Shown: positions 1 to 6,180, counted from the stretch's first letter. The stretch: DNA of 6,290 bases from Candidatus Atribacteria bacterium (GCA_003561145.1 PWXL01000194.1:1-6290), one strand, 5' to 3'. The notes: a model not told the origin generated them from the sequence alone. Program-made: numbers and translations.

Positions 1-966
1 CTGTACGGATTTTCCTACGAGACAGTACACTACCCTTTCGGAGGGGAGTACTACCAAAAAACCGGTGAAACCTTGCCCGACTCGGCACTCGATGAGTTCC
101 ATACACTCGATGCTCTGTACCTGGGAGCCATCGGACACCTCGATGTGAAACCGGGAATTCTCGAGCAGGGAATCCTTTTACGTACCCGCTTTGCCCTTGA
201 CCAGTATATCAACCTGCGTCAGGTGAAATTGTACCCCAACGTGTATACACCGGTAAAGGACAAGGGACCGGAAGATATCGACTTTGTAGTGGTGCGGGAA
301 AATACAGAAGGGCTATACGCAGGAACCGGCGGCTTCCTCCGCCGGGGGACTCCCCATGAAGTCGCGGTACAAGAGTCGGTGAACACCCGCATGGGAGTGG
401 AGCGTTGCCTGCGGTATGCATTCGAATATACCCGCAAGCGCGATAAGGAGAAAAAGCTTACTTTGTGCGGGAAGACAAACGTTCTTACATATGCCTTTGA
501 CTTATGGGAGAGAGTATACCACGAAGTGGCAAGCGAATATACGGACATTACAACCGATTACGCGCACGTTGACGCCACCACCATGTGGATGGTGAAAAAC
601 CCCGAATGGTTTGACGTAATCGTCACCGATAACATGTTCGGTGACATTATCACAGACCTCGGAGCCATGGTGCAAGGCGGTATGGGTATTGCCGCGGGGG
701 GAAATATCAATCCCCAAGGAGTGTCCATGTTCGAACCCATTGGGGGTTCCGCACCCAAGTACACGGGAATGAATGTCATCAATCCCCTGGCTGCGATCGG
801 AGCCATGGTCATGATGCTCGAAATACTGGGAGAAACTACGGCCTCCAAGGCAGTTGAAAACGCGACCATCAAGGCTCTCGAAACGGGTTCGATCAAAAGC
901 ATGGAGGCGGGAAAAATGGGTCTTAGCACCAGCGAGGTGGGAGACCTGGTGACTTCCTTCCTATAG
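1..966 (+). CDS. leuB: 3-isopropylmalate dehydrogenase (5'-truncated by window edge)
   Basis: NAD-dependent beta-decarboxylating dehydrogenase of leucine biosynthesis (3-isopropylmalate to 2-oxoisocaproate), cytoplasmic. The frame is open from base 1, giving 321 visible residues. The family is usually about 350-365 aa, so roughly 35-40 N-terminal residues, with the start codon and first part of the nucleotide-binding fold, lie upstream of the window. An in-frame TTG at 73 is internal, not the start. Visible family signatures: substrate-binding arginines in LRTRF and YINLR (about residues 63 and 73), VVRENTEGLYAG (about 96-107), the lysine of GKTNVL (about 158), the metal-binding aspartates of VTDNMFGDIITD (about 208-219), and FEPIGGSAPKYTG (about 244-256). 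The position usually held by the catalytic-site Tyr (YTR) reads NTR; from memory this occurs in a natural LeuB branch, so I do not call it inactive. Isocitrate or tartrate dehydrogenase paralogues are the alternatives. It is convergent with the minus-strand cluster, ending 8 bp from it, with no obvious terminator between. Confidence 0.9.
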   Translation: MYGFSYETVHYPFGGEYYQKTGETLPDSALDEFHTLDALYLGAIGHLDVKPGILEQGILLRTRFALDQYINLRQVKLYPNVYTPVKDKGPEDIDFVVVRENTEGLYAGTGGFLRRGTPHEVAVQESVNTRMGVERCLRYAFEYTRKRDKEKKLTLCGKTNVLTYAFDLWERVYHEVASEYTDITTDYAHVDATTMWMVKNPEWFDVIVTDNMFGDIITDLGAMVQGGMGIAAGGNINPQGVSMFEPIGGSAPKYTGMNVINPLAAIGAMVMMLEILGETTASKAVENATIKALETGSIKSMEAGKMGLSTSEVGDLVTSFL

Positions 967-974
967 GGCTCTTA

Positions 975-1817
975 TCAATCATCAGGACGGGGGCCGACTT
1001 CCTCGGTGGGTGAAACCCCTGCAGGGGGTGAAGCGGGTTCCGTCCCTCCTTCTTGAGTAGGACCACCGGAAATACCCGGAGGGGATGTAACTGCTCCCTC
1101 TCCGGTGCCAAGTGAGGGTCTTCTGCGGGCATCGGAGATAAAGTTTTGTACCTCCATCTCTACCAGATTGAGATTCCCGTAACGGTTGAGAGCACCTTCG
1201 AGGACCTGGGCGGTGCGCTGCGGGTCTATACCTTGGCGCCGGGCGCTCTCGAGCAGCTTGGTCATCCGGTACATATCACGCTCATCAGGGTTCTTTTCCA
1301 CCACTTGACGCATGATGGTTCCTGTTTGCTGCGGACTCACCCCCAGTTCCAGAAATTCTGAGAGGGATTGTACCACCATCCCTATGCGGCCACTATCTTG
1401 CTGAGCGGTTTCCTTGAGAGCTTCTCGCACAATTTCGGTGGGAACATCGTATTCAAGTGACAGGGCAAGGCTCAGTAAAAGGTCCACATCATCGCTGGAC
1501 TTTGGATCCACCTCATCGAGCATGCTGCGGGCTTCTGATATATTTCCCTTCTTTGACTCCAGGGTCTGAACGATGTTATAGGGAAGCACTTGTTTGCGAA
1601 GACCCTCCCGCAGCTTCCGTACTACGGGATCAGAGGGCAAGCCCTGCTTTTCCATGTCTGCAACGATCTCAGAAACACGGTAATTGAGATATTCTTTGTC
1701 ATCTTCGTCATAGAAAGAGGGAGCATCCCGGATGAGGGAGTCCACAGGCTCACCACCCAGGACAGGAGTGACACCTATACACAGAACGAGGATACAAACA
1801 ATACCGAGGACTTTCAT
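975..1817 (-). CDS. Exported alpha-helical protein of unknown function with Pro/Gly-rich C-terminal tail
   Basis: 280 aa; I do not recognise the family. Residues 1-21 form a typical signal peptide (basic MK start, hydrophobic core, small residues at VLGG). There is no lipobox: the only two cysteines, at 8 and 13, lie in the hydrophobic core, so I predict a periplasmic or secreted protein. Residues about 35-232 look entirely helical and show a recurring unit of the type G-(V/I/L)-x-P followed by an amphipathic helix, at about 59, 124, 159 (GVSPQQTGTIMRQVVE) and 196 (GIDPQRTAQVLEGAL). This suggests a small alpha-solenoid. Residues about 233-280 are rich in Pro, Gly, Thr, Ser and Glu and are probably disordered. 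The start ATG overlaps the stop of the anti-sigma-like gene (ATGA, 1814-1817) and lacks a good Shine-Dalgarno sequence, which points to translational coupling. By position it could be an accessory regulator of that membrane protein; this is inference only. It is the last gene of the cluster. Confidence 0.8.
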   Translation of the reverse strand: MKVLGIVCILVLCIGVTPVLGGEPVDSLIRDAPSFYDEDDKEYLNYRVSEIVADMEKQGLPSDPVVRKLREGLRKQVLPYNIVQTLESKKGNISEARSMLDEVDPKSSDDVDLLLSLALSLEYDVPTEIVREALKETAQQDSGRIGMVVQSLSEFLELGVSPQQTGTIMRQVVEKNPDERDMYRMTKLLESARRQGIDPQRTAQVLEGALNRYGNLNLVEMEVQNFISDARRRPSLGTGEGAVTSPPGISGGPTQEGGTEPASPPAGVSPTEEVGPRPDD

Positions 1818-2347
1818 TCCACAGAGGAGCCTAATGCGAACCCGTTCACTACCAGGACGGAATTAAATCCTCCAAACCCGTCCGCGACCTTTCGCGGAGA
1901 AAGAGGGTCGGGAAGCCACTGTTCACCGTCAATCACAAATGCGTACTGATACCTGCCAGGCTTGACCTGCACGGTAACCTGCCAATAATCATCGCCGATT
2001 TCTTTCATCTCCACGTAATCCCAGTTGCTGAAATCTCCCGCCACTGCTACGGTTTTCGGACTCTGGCTGGGGGAGTAAAATACCAATTCCACCCTGCGGT
2101 AGCCCGCCAGCTGTGTAATCTCGAGTTGCGGCAAAAGAGGCAGATCACTGAGAAATACCGCAGCCAGGAAAAGACAAGCCAAGCCAAGCACCACCCATTT
2201 CTTTACCTCGGAAAAAACGGGCATGCCCGGTCTTCTGCCCTGTATTGCGTGCATCACTCGCTCAGAAAAACCTTCAGAAACTTCTTTTTGTGGAAGGCTT
2301 CCGAGAAGCTTTTCGAGCTTTCGCTCCTTTTTTGTATGCATATTCAT
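1814..2347 (-). CDS. Single-pass membrane anti-sigma-like protein with CBM48/AMPK-type glycogen-binding-like domain
   Basis: 177 aa from the preferred ATG at 2347, where GAGG sits 8 nt upstream. An ATG at 2353 would leave only 2 nt. Numbering here is from the 2353 ATG. Residues 1-50 are charged and cytoplasmic, and the stretch LLGSLPQKEVSEGFSERVM resembles the N-termini of small anti-sigma factors. No zinc-binding HxxxCxxC motif is present. A hydrophobic segment at about 53-69 (WVVLGLACLFLAAVFL) should cross the membrane once. Residues about 87-169 read as an E-set/CBM48 domain related to the glycogen-binding module of AMPK beta: VAGDFSNWDYVEM, then DYWQVTVQVKPGRYQYAFVIDGEQWLPDP. Aromatics W111, W124, Y137 and W146 are candidates for carbohydrate contact. 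Position directly after an ECF sigma gene supports an anti-sigma role. Inference: it holds the sigma factor at the membrane and senses an envelope glycan or protein. The domain call is strong, the anti-sigma role moderate, the ligand unknown. Confidence 0.82.
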   Translation of the reverse strand: MNMHTKKERKLEKLLGSLPQKEVSEGFSERVMHAIQGRRPGMPVFSEVKKWVVLGLACLFLAAVFLSDLPLLPQLEITQLAGYRRVELVFYSPSQSPKTVAVAGDFSNWDYVEMKEIGDDYWQVTVQVKPGRYQYAFVIDGEQWLPDPLSPRKVADGFGGFNSVLVVNGFALGSSVE

Positions 2348-2355
2348 GCTCATCG

Positions 2356-2359
2356 CCTC
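2356..2359 (-). promoter_or_regulatory. Shine-Dalgarno of anti-sigma-like gene
   Basis: On the minus strand the leader reads TGAGGCGATGAGCATGAATATG, with three in-frame ATGs close together. GAGG is 2 nt from the first ATG (2353), 8 nt from the second (2347) and 14 nt from the third (2341). The spacing favours 2347 as the start. Confidence 0.55.
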
Positions 2360-2392
2360 ATTTTGTAATACGGAGAAACAGGGGAATTGGTT

Positions 2393-2971
2393 TCATTCCA
2401 AATATTTCCTCAGGTCATCCTGTAGCTTCTTGCGAGCCCTGTAGATATAAGTTTTTACCGTTCCAATGGGAAGAGAAGTGACGTTCGCAATTTCCTCGTA
2501 AGATAACCCGTCGATATGTCGCAATACGATTATTTCCCGGAACTTGACAGGGAGCCGCAATATGGCTTTTTCAATTTCGAGCTTCAATTCCTGATTGAGG
2601 ATAACACCATCCGGGTCGGAAAAGGATTCCTGCGCGATGAAGTCGGCAAATTCCGACTCTTCCTCTTCACCCACGGGATTTTGCAATGAAAAAAAGAAAA
2701 ACTTCTTCCGCCGGAAAAAATCACGGCAGACATTGAGTGCAATCCTGTATATCCAGGTGGAAAATTCGTAGGCGTGGTCGTAGCGCTTCAGCTTGGAAAA
2801 GACCCGCACGAAGGTCTCTTGGGCCAAATCTTCCGCTTCCTGCCGATGTTTCACCATACGGTAAATGTAATTGAAGATGACTTTCTGGTATCGAAAAATA
2901 ATAAGCTGGAAGATCTCGGTATTCCCGTCTAACACTTCATTAATGATTTCCCGGTCGGTCTTCTCCGTCAT
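2393..2971 (-). CDS. ECF-type (sigma-70 family, group 4) RNA polymerase sigma factor
   Basis: 192 aa, the usual size for an ECF sigma factor. It directs RNA polymerase to a specific promoter set, in the cytoplasm. Region 2 spans about residues 14-88: the core-binding helix contains EAEDLAQETFVRVF (45-58), followed by the promoter-melting and -10 recognition segment FSTWIYRIALNVCRDFFRR (70-88). A Glu/Ser-rich linker follows (about 89-125). Region 4 spans about 136-185 with LPVKFREIIVLRHIDGLSY and a helix-turn-helix at IGTVKTYIYRARKKL (169-183). ATG at 2971 is chosen because it begins the conserved MTEKTDREIINEVLDGN start; the only upstream alternative is a TTG at 3022, which overlaps the preceding gene and adds 17 unrelated residues. 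Neither has a clear Shine-Dalgarno, so translation may be coupled to the gene ending at 2998. A membrane anti-sigma candidate follows directly. Its target promoters, and whether it regulates its own cluster, cannot be read here. Confidence 0.95.
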   Translation of the reverse strand: MTEKTDREIINEVLDGNTEIFQLIIFRYQKVIFNYIYRMVKHRQEAEDLAQETFVRVFSKLKRYDHAYEFSTWIYRIALNVCRDFFRRKKFFFFSLQNPVGEEEESEFADFIAQESFSDPDGVILNQELKLEIEKAILRLPVKFREIIVLRHIDGLSYEEIANVTSLPIGTVKTYIYRARKKLQDDLRKYLE

Positions 2972-2997
2972 CGCAGTGTTTATCCATGGGAGGAACG

Positions 2998-4209
2998 CTA
3001 TAACACGTTGGCTTCCAGCCAATCAATTCGAAACTGCGCGCTTTTTATAAGGGAGGAACCGTCCGCCCACTGGGCGTCTGGGTAATCCCGAATAATGGCA
3101 TGGTATATGTCGTAGGCTTCCAGGAAACGACCCATCCTCTCCAGGCACAATCCCTGGTGAAATAGAGCGGCTGGTGCGATAGGAATGCCGTTATACCATG
3201 TACCCTGGGGATAGCGTTCCACCGTCCGCCGGAAAGCGGCCAATGCTTCCGGATACATACCAACCTGGTAATAGGAAGCTCCTTCGAAATACTGGGCATC
3301 ATCAGACAAAGCGGTATCGGGATATCGGCTGACATAGAGCGCAAACTGTGCGGCCGCTCTCTCGTGCTGGTTCATCTTCGAGTAGCAGTGTGCCAGAGAA
3401 TAGATGGCTTTACGCTCCACATCGCCGCCGTATTCCAAGGCCTTCTCATAGATCTGTGAGGCTTCATAGAAAGAGCCTAGGATATAGTAGCAGTCTGCCA
3501 TCTCGAGATAGGCAGGACCTGCTTTGGGGCTTTGGGGATACCTATTCACAAGCTGCCTGTATTGCGTTATGGCAGCGGTGTAATCACCTAGCCCTTCCCC
3601 CAGGCTCTTGGCCGCCAAATACCGTGCGTCATCGGCAAACTCGTTGTCAGGATGTGCGTCAGCCATGACTATAAGTATATCTACCGCTTGTGAATGATTG
3701 CCCAGGTAATAATGAGAAGCACCCTGCACGAATTTTACACCTGGTCCCGCAGTGCTGTTCGGATAGGATGATGCAAATTTTTCTCCCTCCGCTAACGCTT
3801 GTTTGTAGAGTCCCTCCTCGTACAGTAAAAAGACATACTCACCCAACCCGCTCTCGCTGAGTTGTGTAAGTTCGACCACGCCACCGGGGTTGATAAGTGT
3901 CACAGCCCCTCTTTCTACCCATACCCTCTTGAAAGTTCCGACCAGGTCTTCACGGGAAAAGAACACGTAGCGGCTTCCGACCGGAACTCCTTCAAGCAAA
4001 AAGTCTCCCTCACTGTTACTGCGGGTATGGGCACTTTCCGATTCCACCCGGACGCCTTCCAATGGTACACCCCCATCTTCCACCCGGCCCTGCACGGTTC
4101 CGGTATCCACTGGTCCCGGTCCTGTTCCACAACCGGCCGCCGTGAAAACGAGAGCGCCACAAGCACATACCAGCAGATACAGTACGAGCGCAGAGCAACG
4201 CACAGACAT
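2998..4209 (-). CDS. TPR-repeat probable lipoprotein with N-terminal carboxypeptidase-regulatory-like domain
   Basis: 403 aa. Residues 1-26 are a hydrophobic signal with a candidate lipobox TAAGC and lipidation at Cys27. Ala at -3 is less usual than Leu, so the lipid anchor is likely but not certain. A Gly/Pro linker leads into a beta-sandwich-like segment at about 37-108 (VQGRVEDGGVPLEGVRVES, then GDFLLEGVPVGSRY), matching the pattern of carboxypeptidase regulatory/transthyretin-like domains. From about 120 to 400 there are repeated helical pairs of tetratricopeptide type with recurrent RYP or YPD turns (for example QYRQLVNRYPQSPKAGPAY, QFALYVSRYPDTALSDDAQY, AFRRTVERYPQG). This resembles BamD/CpoB-like envelope scaffolds. 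The start is set by GGGGGA 8 nt upstream. The previous gene's TAG ends 1 bp before this ATG. Likely role: a periplasmic scaffold in outer-membrane or cell-wall assembly, inferred from fold and context. It is not a clear BamD orthologue. Confidence 0.85.
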   Translation of the reverse strand: MSVRCSALVLYLLVCACGALVFTAAGCGTGPGPVDTGTVQGRVEDGGVPLEGVRVESESAHTRSNSEGDFLLEGVPVGSRYVFFSREDLVGTFKRVWVERGAVTLINPGGVVELTQLSESGLGEYVFLLYEEGLYKQALAEGEKFASSYPNSTAGPGVKFVQGASHYYLGNHSQAVDILIVMADAHPDNEFADDARYLAAKSLGEGLGDYTAAITQYRQLVNRYPQSPKAGPAYLEMADCYYILGSFYEASQIYEKALEYGGDVERKAIYSLAHCYSKMNQHERAAAQFALYVSRYPDTALSDDAQYFEGASYYQVGMYPEALAAFRRTVERYPQGTWYNGIPIAPAALFHQGLCLERMGRFLEAYDIYHAIIRDYPDAQWADGSSLIKSAQFRIDWLEANVL

Positions 4210-4210
4210 G

Positions 4211-4897
4211 CTATGAATCCCCCAATCTCCTTAACTCGGCCCTGGCCCGTTGAGCAAGGTCTGTTTCTGCAGGGAGGTTGTCAGCGATGAGACGCAACTC
4301 ATCGCGGGCCGATTCCCTATCCCCGGTCTCCACATACGAAAGAGCCAGGTAATAGCGCACCTCCCAATACTGAGGTTCGTGCTCCAGTATTTGGTGGAAA
4401 ACAGACTGGGCCTTCTCTGACTCTCCCATTTTATAATAAACGTAACCAAGATGCAGCATGTAAAAGTCATTTTCAGGAGAAATCTCAAGCGCCTCTTCCA
4501 AGGCCAGCAGTGCCTCTTCCCATTCGTAAATTCCCGGTGCTTCGCTGCGTACTTCATGAATATATGCCAGGCGGAACCAGGCACCATGGTCTTCCGGATG
4601 TCCTTCAAGATACTCATGGAAGGCCTGAACAGCCCTTTCCGATAGCCTGAGTGCCCGCCGATATGAAGATAAGTTTCCCCGTTCAATCAAAATAAGGCCC
4701 ATTTCGAAGTAGGCATCGTGTGCCCGGATACCCTCTTCCACGCAGAGCTCGAAAAGGTGATATGCCTCATCCAAGTCTCCCCGGTAACGGGCCTCCAGAG
4801 CCTGGGTGAACAGGTCCTCCTCTGAAAAAGCGGAAGGTAGCGAATACACGAATACACAAAGAAAAATGGCAACCACGATTAAGGGAAAAGAACGCAT
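4211..4897 (-). CDS. Secreted TPR-repeat protein
   Basis: 228 aa. Residues 1-25 form a signal peptide (MRSF start, hydrophobic core, cleavage probably after SAFS). No lipobox, so the mature protein should be periplasmic. The rest is tetratricopeptide-like helical repeats: about 27-59 (ALEARYRGDLDEAYHLFEL), 61-99, 105-142 (ALLALEEALEISPENDFY), 143-176 (LGYVYYKMGESEKAQSVFH) and 177-210 (YLALSYVETGDRESARDEL). Such repeats bind partner proteins; no catalytic residues are visible. A strong Shine-Dalgarno, GAGGTGAT, overlaps the stop of the upstream permease gene, so translation of the two is probably linked. The next gene, also TPR-rich, starts 1 bp after its stop, and the two may act together in the envelope. 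Specific function not recognised. Confidence 0.85.
   Translation of the reverse strand: MRSFPLIVVAIFLCVFVYSLPSAFSEEDLFTQALEARYRGDLDEAYHLFELCVEEGIRAHDAYFEMGLILIERGNLSSYRRALRLSERAVQAFHEYLEGHPEDHGAWFRLAYIHEVRSEAPGIYEWEEALLALEEALEISPENDFYMLHLGYVYYKMGESEKAQSVFHQILEHEPQYWEVRYYLALSYVETGDRESARDELRLIADNLPAETDLAQRARAELRRLGDS
4218..4223 (-). promoter_or_regulatory. Shine-Dalgarno of the TPR lipoprotein gene
   Basis: GGGGGA lies 8 nt before the ATG at 4209 and inside the last codons of the preceding gene. It supports this start and tight coupling of the two TPR genes. Confidence 0.5.
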
Positions 4898-4900
4898 TGT

Positions 4901-4908
4901 ATCACCTC
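4901..4908 (-). promoter_or_regulatory. Shine-Dalgarno of secreted TPR gene, overlapping permease stop
   Basis: The minus strand reads GTGAGGTGATACAATG. GAGGTGAT is a near-perfect match to the 16S anti-Shine-Dalgarno region, with its GAGG core 7 nt from the ATG. The TGA stop of the permease (4909-4907) lies in the same bases, so a terminating ribosome would sit on the next initiation site. Confidence 0.75.
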
Positions 4909-5977
4909 ACTTGCGGTCTACAGAAAAAAACAAGAGCATACCCATAAATGCGAATATAAAATCCGGCATCCAAGCGGCAAGCCAGGGTTCCATTATACCT
5001 CCCCGTCCAAGGGAACGAAAAACCGATAACATCATGTAATATACAAAAGCGAGAATAACGGTAACAATCACACCCAGTGCCCGGGTATCACGGGTACGCT
5101 GTATACCCAGCGGAAGGCCGAAAAGCACAAACACCAAGGCAGAGAAAGGTATGGCTACCTTGAGATGGTATGCAGTTTCATAATTCTCAGTTCCCGCTCC
5201 GGCTTGTCGAAGAATATCGATCTGGCGGGAAAGCTCCCGGGTACCCATTTCTTCGGGAGTACGCTGGCGGGCGAAAAAGTCCTTCAATTCCTCCCGCATG
5301 TCTATGGTCATCTCGGAGAACTCAATTTCCTGCACCAACTGTCCCTGCTCATTGTAGCGGTGAGTGACACCCTCTTTCAAAATCCAGTGTTCATCAACCC
5401 ACAGGGCGGTTGAAGCCAATATAACGTCAGGATAATCCCTCCGCCTTTTTAACTCATAGACAATGACATTACGCATTTCCCAGCTCTCATTATCAAGCTC
5501 GTTCACGTAAAAGTACCTGTTATCAGCATCACGGAAAAACACATTCTGTTCGATACGGGGAGGACCTTCTCTATAGACGAATTCCCTCATGAGGGTTTGC
5601 GCCTGATGATTGGTCTCGGGGACGACAAAGTCATGCAACGCATAAGAACCGATACTCACCAGTACCGCCAGTATAAGAAAAGGCTGCAGAAAACGCTTCA
5701 AGCTCACCCCTCCCGCTTCTATTGCTACCAGTTCCGATTCCCTGCATAACCGGCCAAGGGTAAGCTGGGCAGCCAAGAGGTTGGCAATAGGAAAAGTCAT
5801 CACCATGTGTGCGGGGATATACAGGAGCAATATCTGCAATACTATGAGCAGAGGAACCCGTTTATTGACAAAAAAATCCGCGAGTTCAAACAATGTTTGG
5901 ACCAGCATGACTATGGTCACGGCTCCCACCCAGGTAAACATACCGGCGGCATTCTGTTTCATTATATAGCGATCCAT
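4907..5977 (-). CDS. LptF/LptG-family lipopolysaccharide export permease
   Basis: 356 aa from ATG 5977, the usual family length. LptF and LptG form the inner-membrane part of the LptB2FG ABC transporter, which extracts LPS from the inner membrane and feeds it to the LptC-A-D bridge. Six membrane segments are visible: about 13-33, 43-70, 98-118, 273-293, 300-320 and 334-353. Between the third and fourth lies a periplasmic beta-jellyroll-like domain (about 140-240, with VFFRDADNRYFYVNEL). Family features are the DRYI start, the cytoplasmic coupling segment GRLCRESELVAIEAGGVSLKRFL (about 75-97, where LptB would dock) and the last-helix PWLAAWMPDFIF. The frame stays open to a GTG at 6058, but those extra residues translate a low-complexity repeat. 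A TTG at 5989, 11 nt after GGGAGG, is a reasonable alternative start. The N-terminus looks slightly more LptG-like, but I cannot separate LptF from LptG. No partner gene or lptB is in view. Confidence 0.9.
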   Translation of the reverse strand: MDRYIMKQNAAGMFTWVGAVTIVMLVQTLFELADFFVNKRVPLLIVLQILLLYIPAHMVMTFPIANLLAAQLTLGRLCRESELVAIEAGGVSLKRFLQPFLILAVLVSIGSYALHDFVVPETNHQAQTLMREFVYREGPPRIEQNVFFRDADNRYFYVNELDNESWEMRNVIVYELKRRRDYPDVILASTALWVDEHWILKEGVTHRYNEQGQLVQEIEFSEMTIDMREELKDFFARQRTPEEMGTRELSRQIDILRQAGAGTENYETAYHLKVAIPFSALVFVLFGLPLGIQRTRDTRALGVIVTVILAFVYYMMLSVFRSLGRGGIMEPWLAAWMPDFIFAFMGMLLFFSVDRK

Positions 5978-6000
5978 TATCCTGAACAACGCTTGAAGTG

Positions 6001-6006
6001 CCTCCC
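6001..6006 (-). promoter_or_regulatory. Possible Shine-Dalgarno for permease
   Basis: GGGAGG on the minus strand is 11 nt before a TTG (5989) and 23 nt before the ATG (5977). It favours the TTG start if it is used. The ATG itself has only a closely spaced AGGA. The two starts differ by four residues. Confidence 0.35.
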
Positions 6007-6017
6007 GTTTAAATGCC

Positions 6018-6058
6018 GTGAGGAGTAAGGAGTGAGAGGTGAGGAGTAAAAAACTCAC
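6018..6058. repeat. Low-complexity direct repeat (GTGAGGAGTAA) with terminal GTGAG/CTCAC inverted pair
   Basis: The 11-mer GTGAGGAGTAA occurs exactly at 6018-6028 and 6039-6049, a period of 21 bp, with a related GGAGTGAGAG between. The second copy is followed by AAAAACTCAC, so GTGAG (6039-6043) can pair with CTCAC (6054-6058). On the minus strand it is translatable and in frame with the permease, giving a Leu/Ser/Thr/His-rich extension. Its composition is unlike the neighbouring genes and resembles dispersed intergenic repeats. Confidence 0.6.
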
Positions 6059-6154
6059 TTCTTACCGGCCACACCGCATTTGTTGCCCTGGTCGTTCCTC
6101 GTCTCACTTCATACGTCTCCCGACTCACTGTTTCACTTATTCTTAGTCTTACGA

Positions 6155-6174
6155 GCACCACCAGTATGTGGTGC
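6155..6174. repeat. Perfect 7-bp inverted repeat, 6-nt loop
   Basis: GCACCAC (6155-6161), loop CAGTAT, GTGGTGC (6168-6174). It could form an RNA hairpin on either strand or serve as a dimeric protein-binding site. No T-run follows on either strand, so it is not a simple intrinsic terminator. Confidence 0.65.
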
Positions 6175-6180
6175 GTGGCA

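Noticed and set aside
955..985. Bidirectional terminator between leuB and the convergent cluster
   Set aside because: Only the short palindrome CCTATAGG is present, with no G+C-rich stem and no T-run in either direction.
2972..3022. Extension of the sigma factor to an upstream TTG at 3022
   Set aside because: It overlaps the preceding gene by 25 bp, uses TTG without a Shine-Dalgarno, and adds residues not expected before region 2. The ATG at 2971 fits the family.
3348..3668. Long + strand open frame opposite the TPR lipoprotein, and similar antisense frames elsewhere
   Set aside because: These are antisense shadows of clearly coding genes, with Ser/Arg/Pro-rich composition, no ribosome-binding sites and no recognisable motifs.
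5978..6058. 27-residue N-terminal extension of the permease from GTG 6058
   Set aside because: The codons come from the low-complexity repeat. The family normally begins a few residues before DRYI, matching ATG 5977 or TTG 5989.
6072..6098. ECF-type promoter on the minus strand (GGAAC at 6098-6094)
   Set aside because: GGAAC resembles an ECF -35 element, but no GTC-type -10 element is found 15-17 bp downstream; the bases there read GCGGTG.
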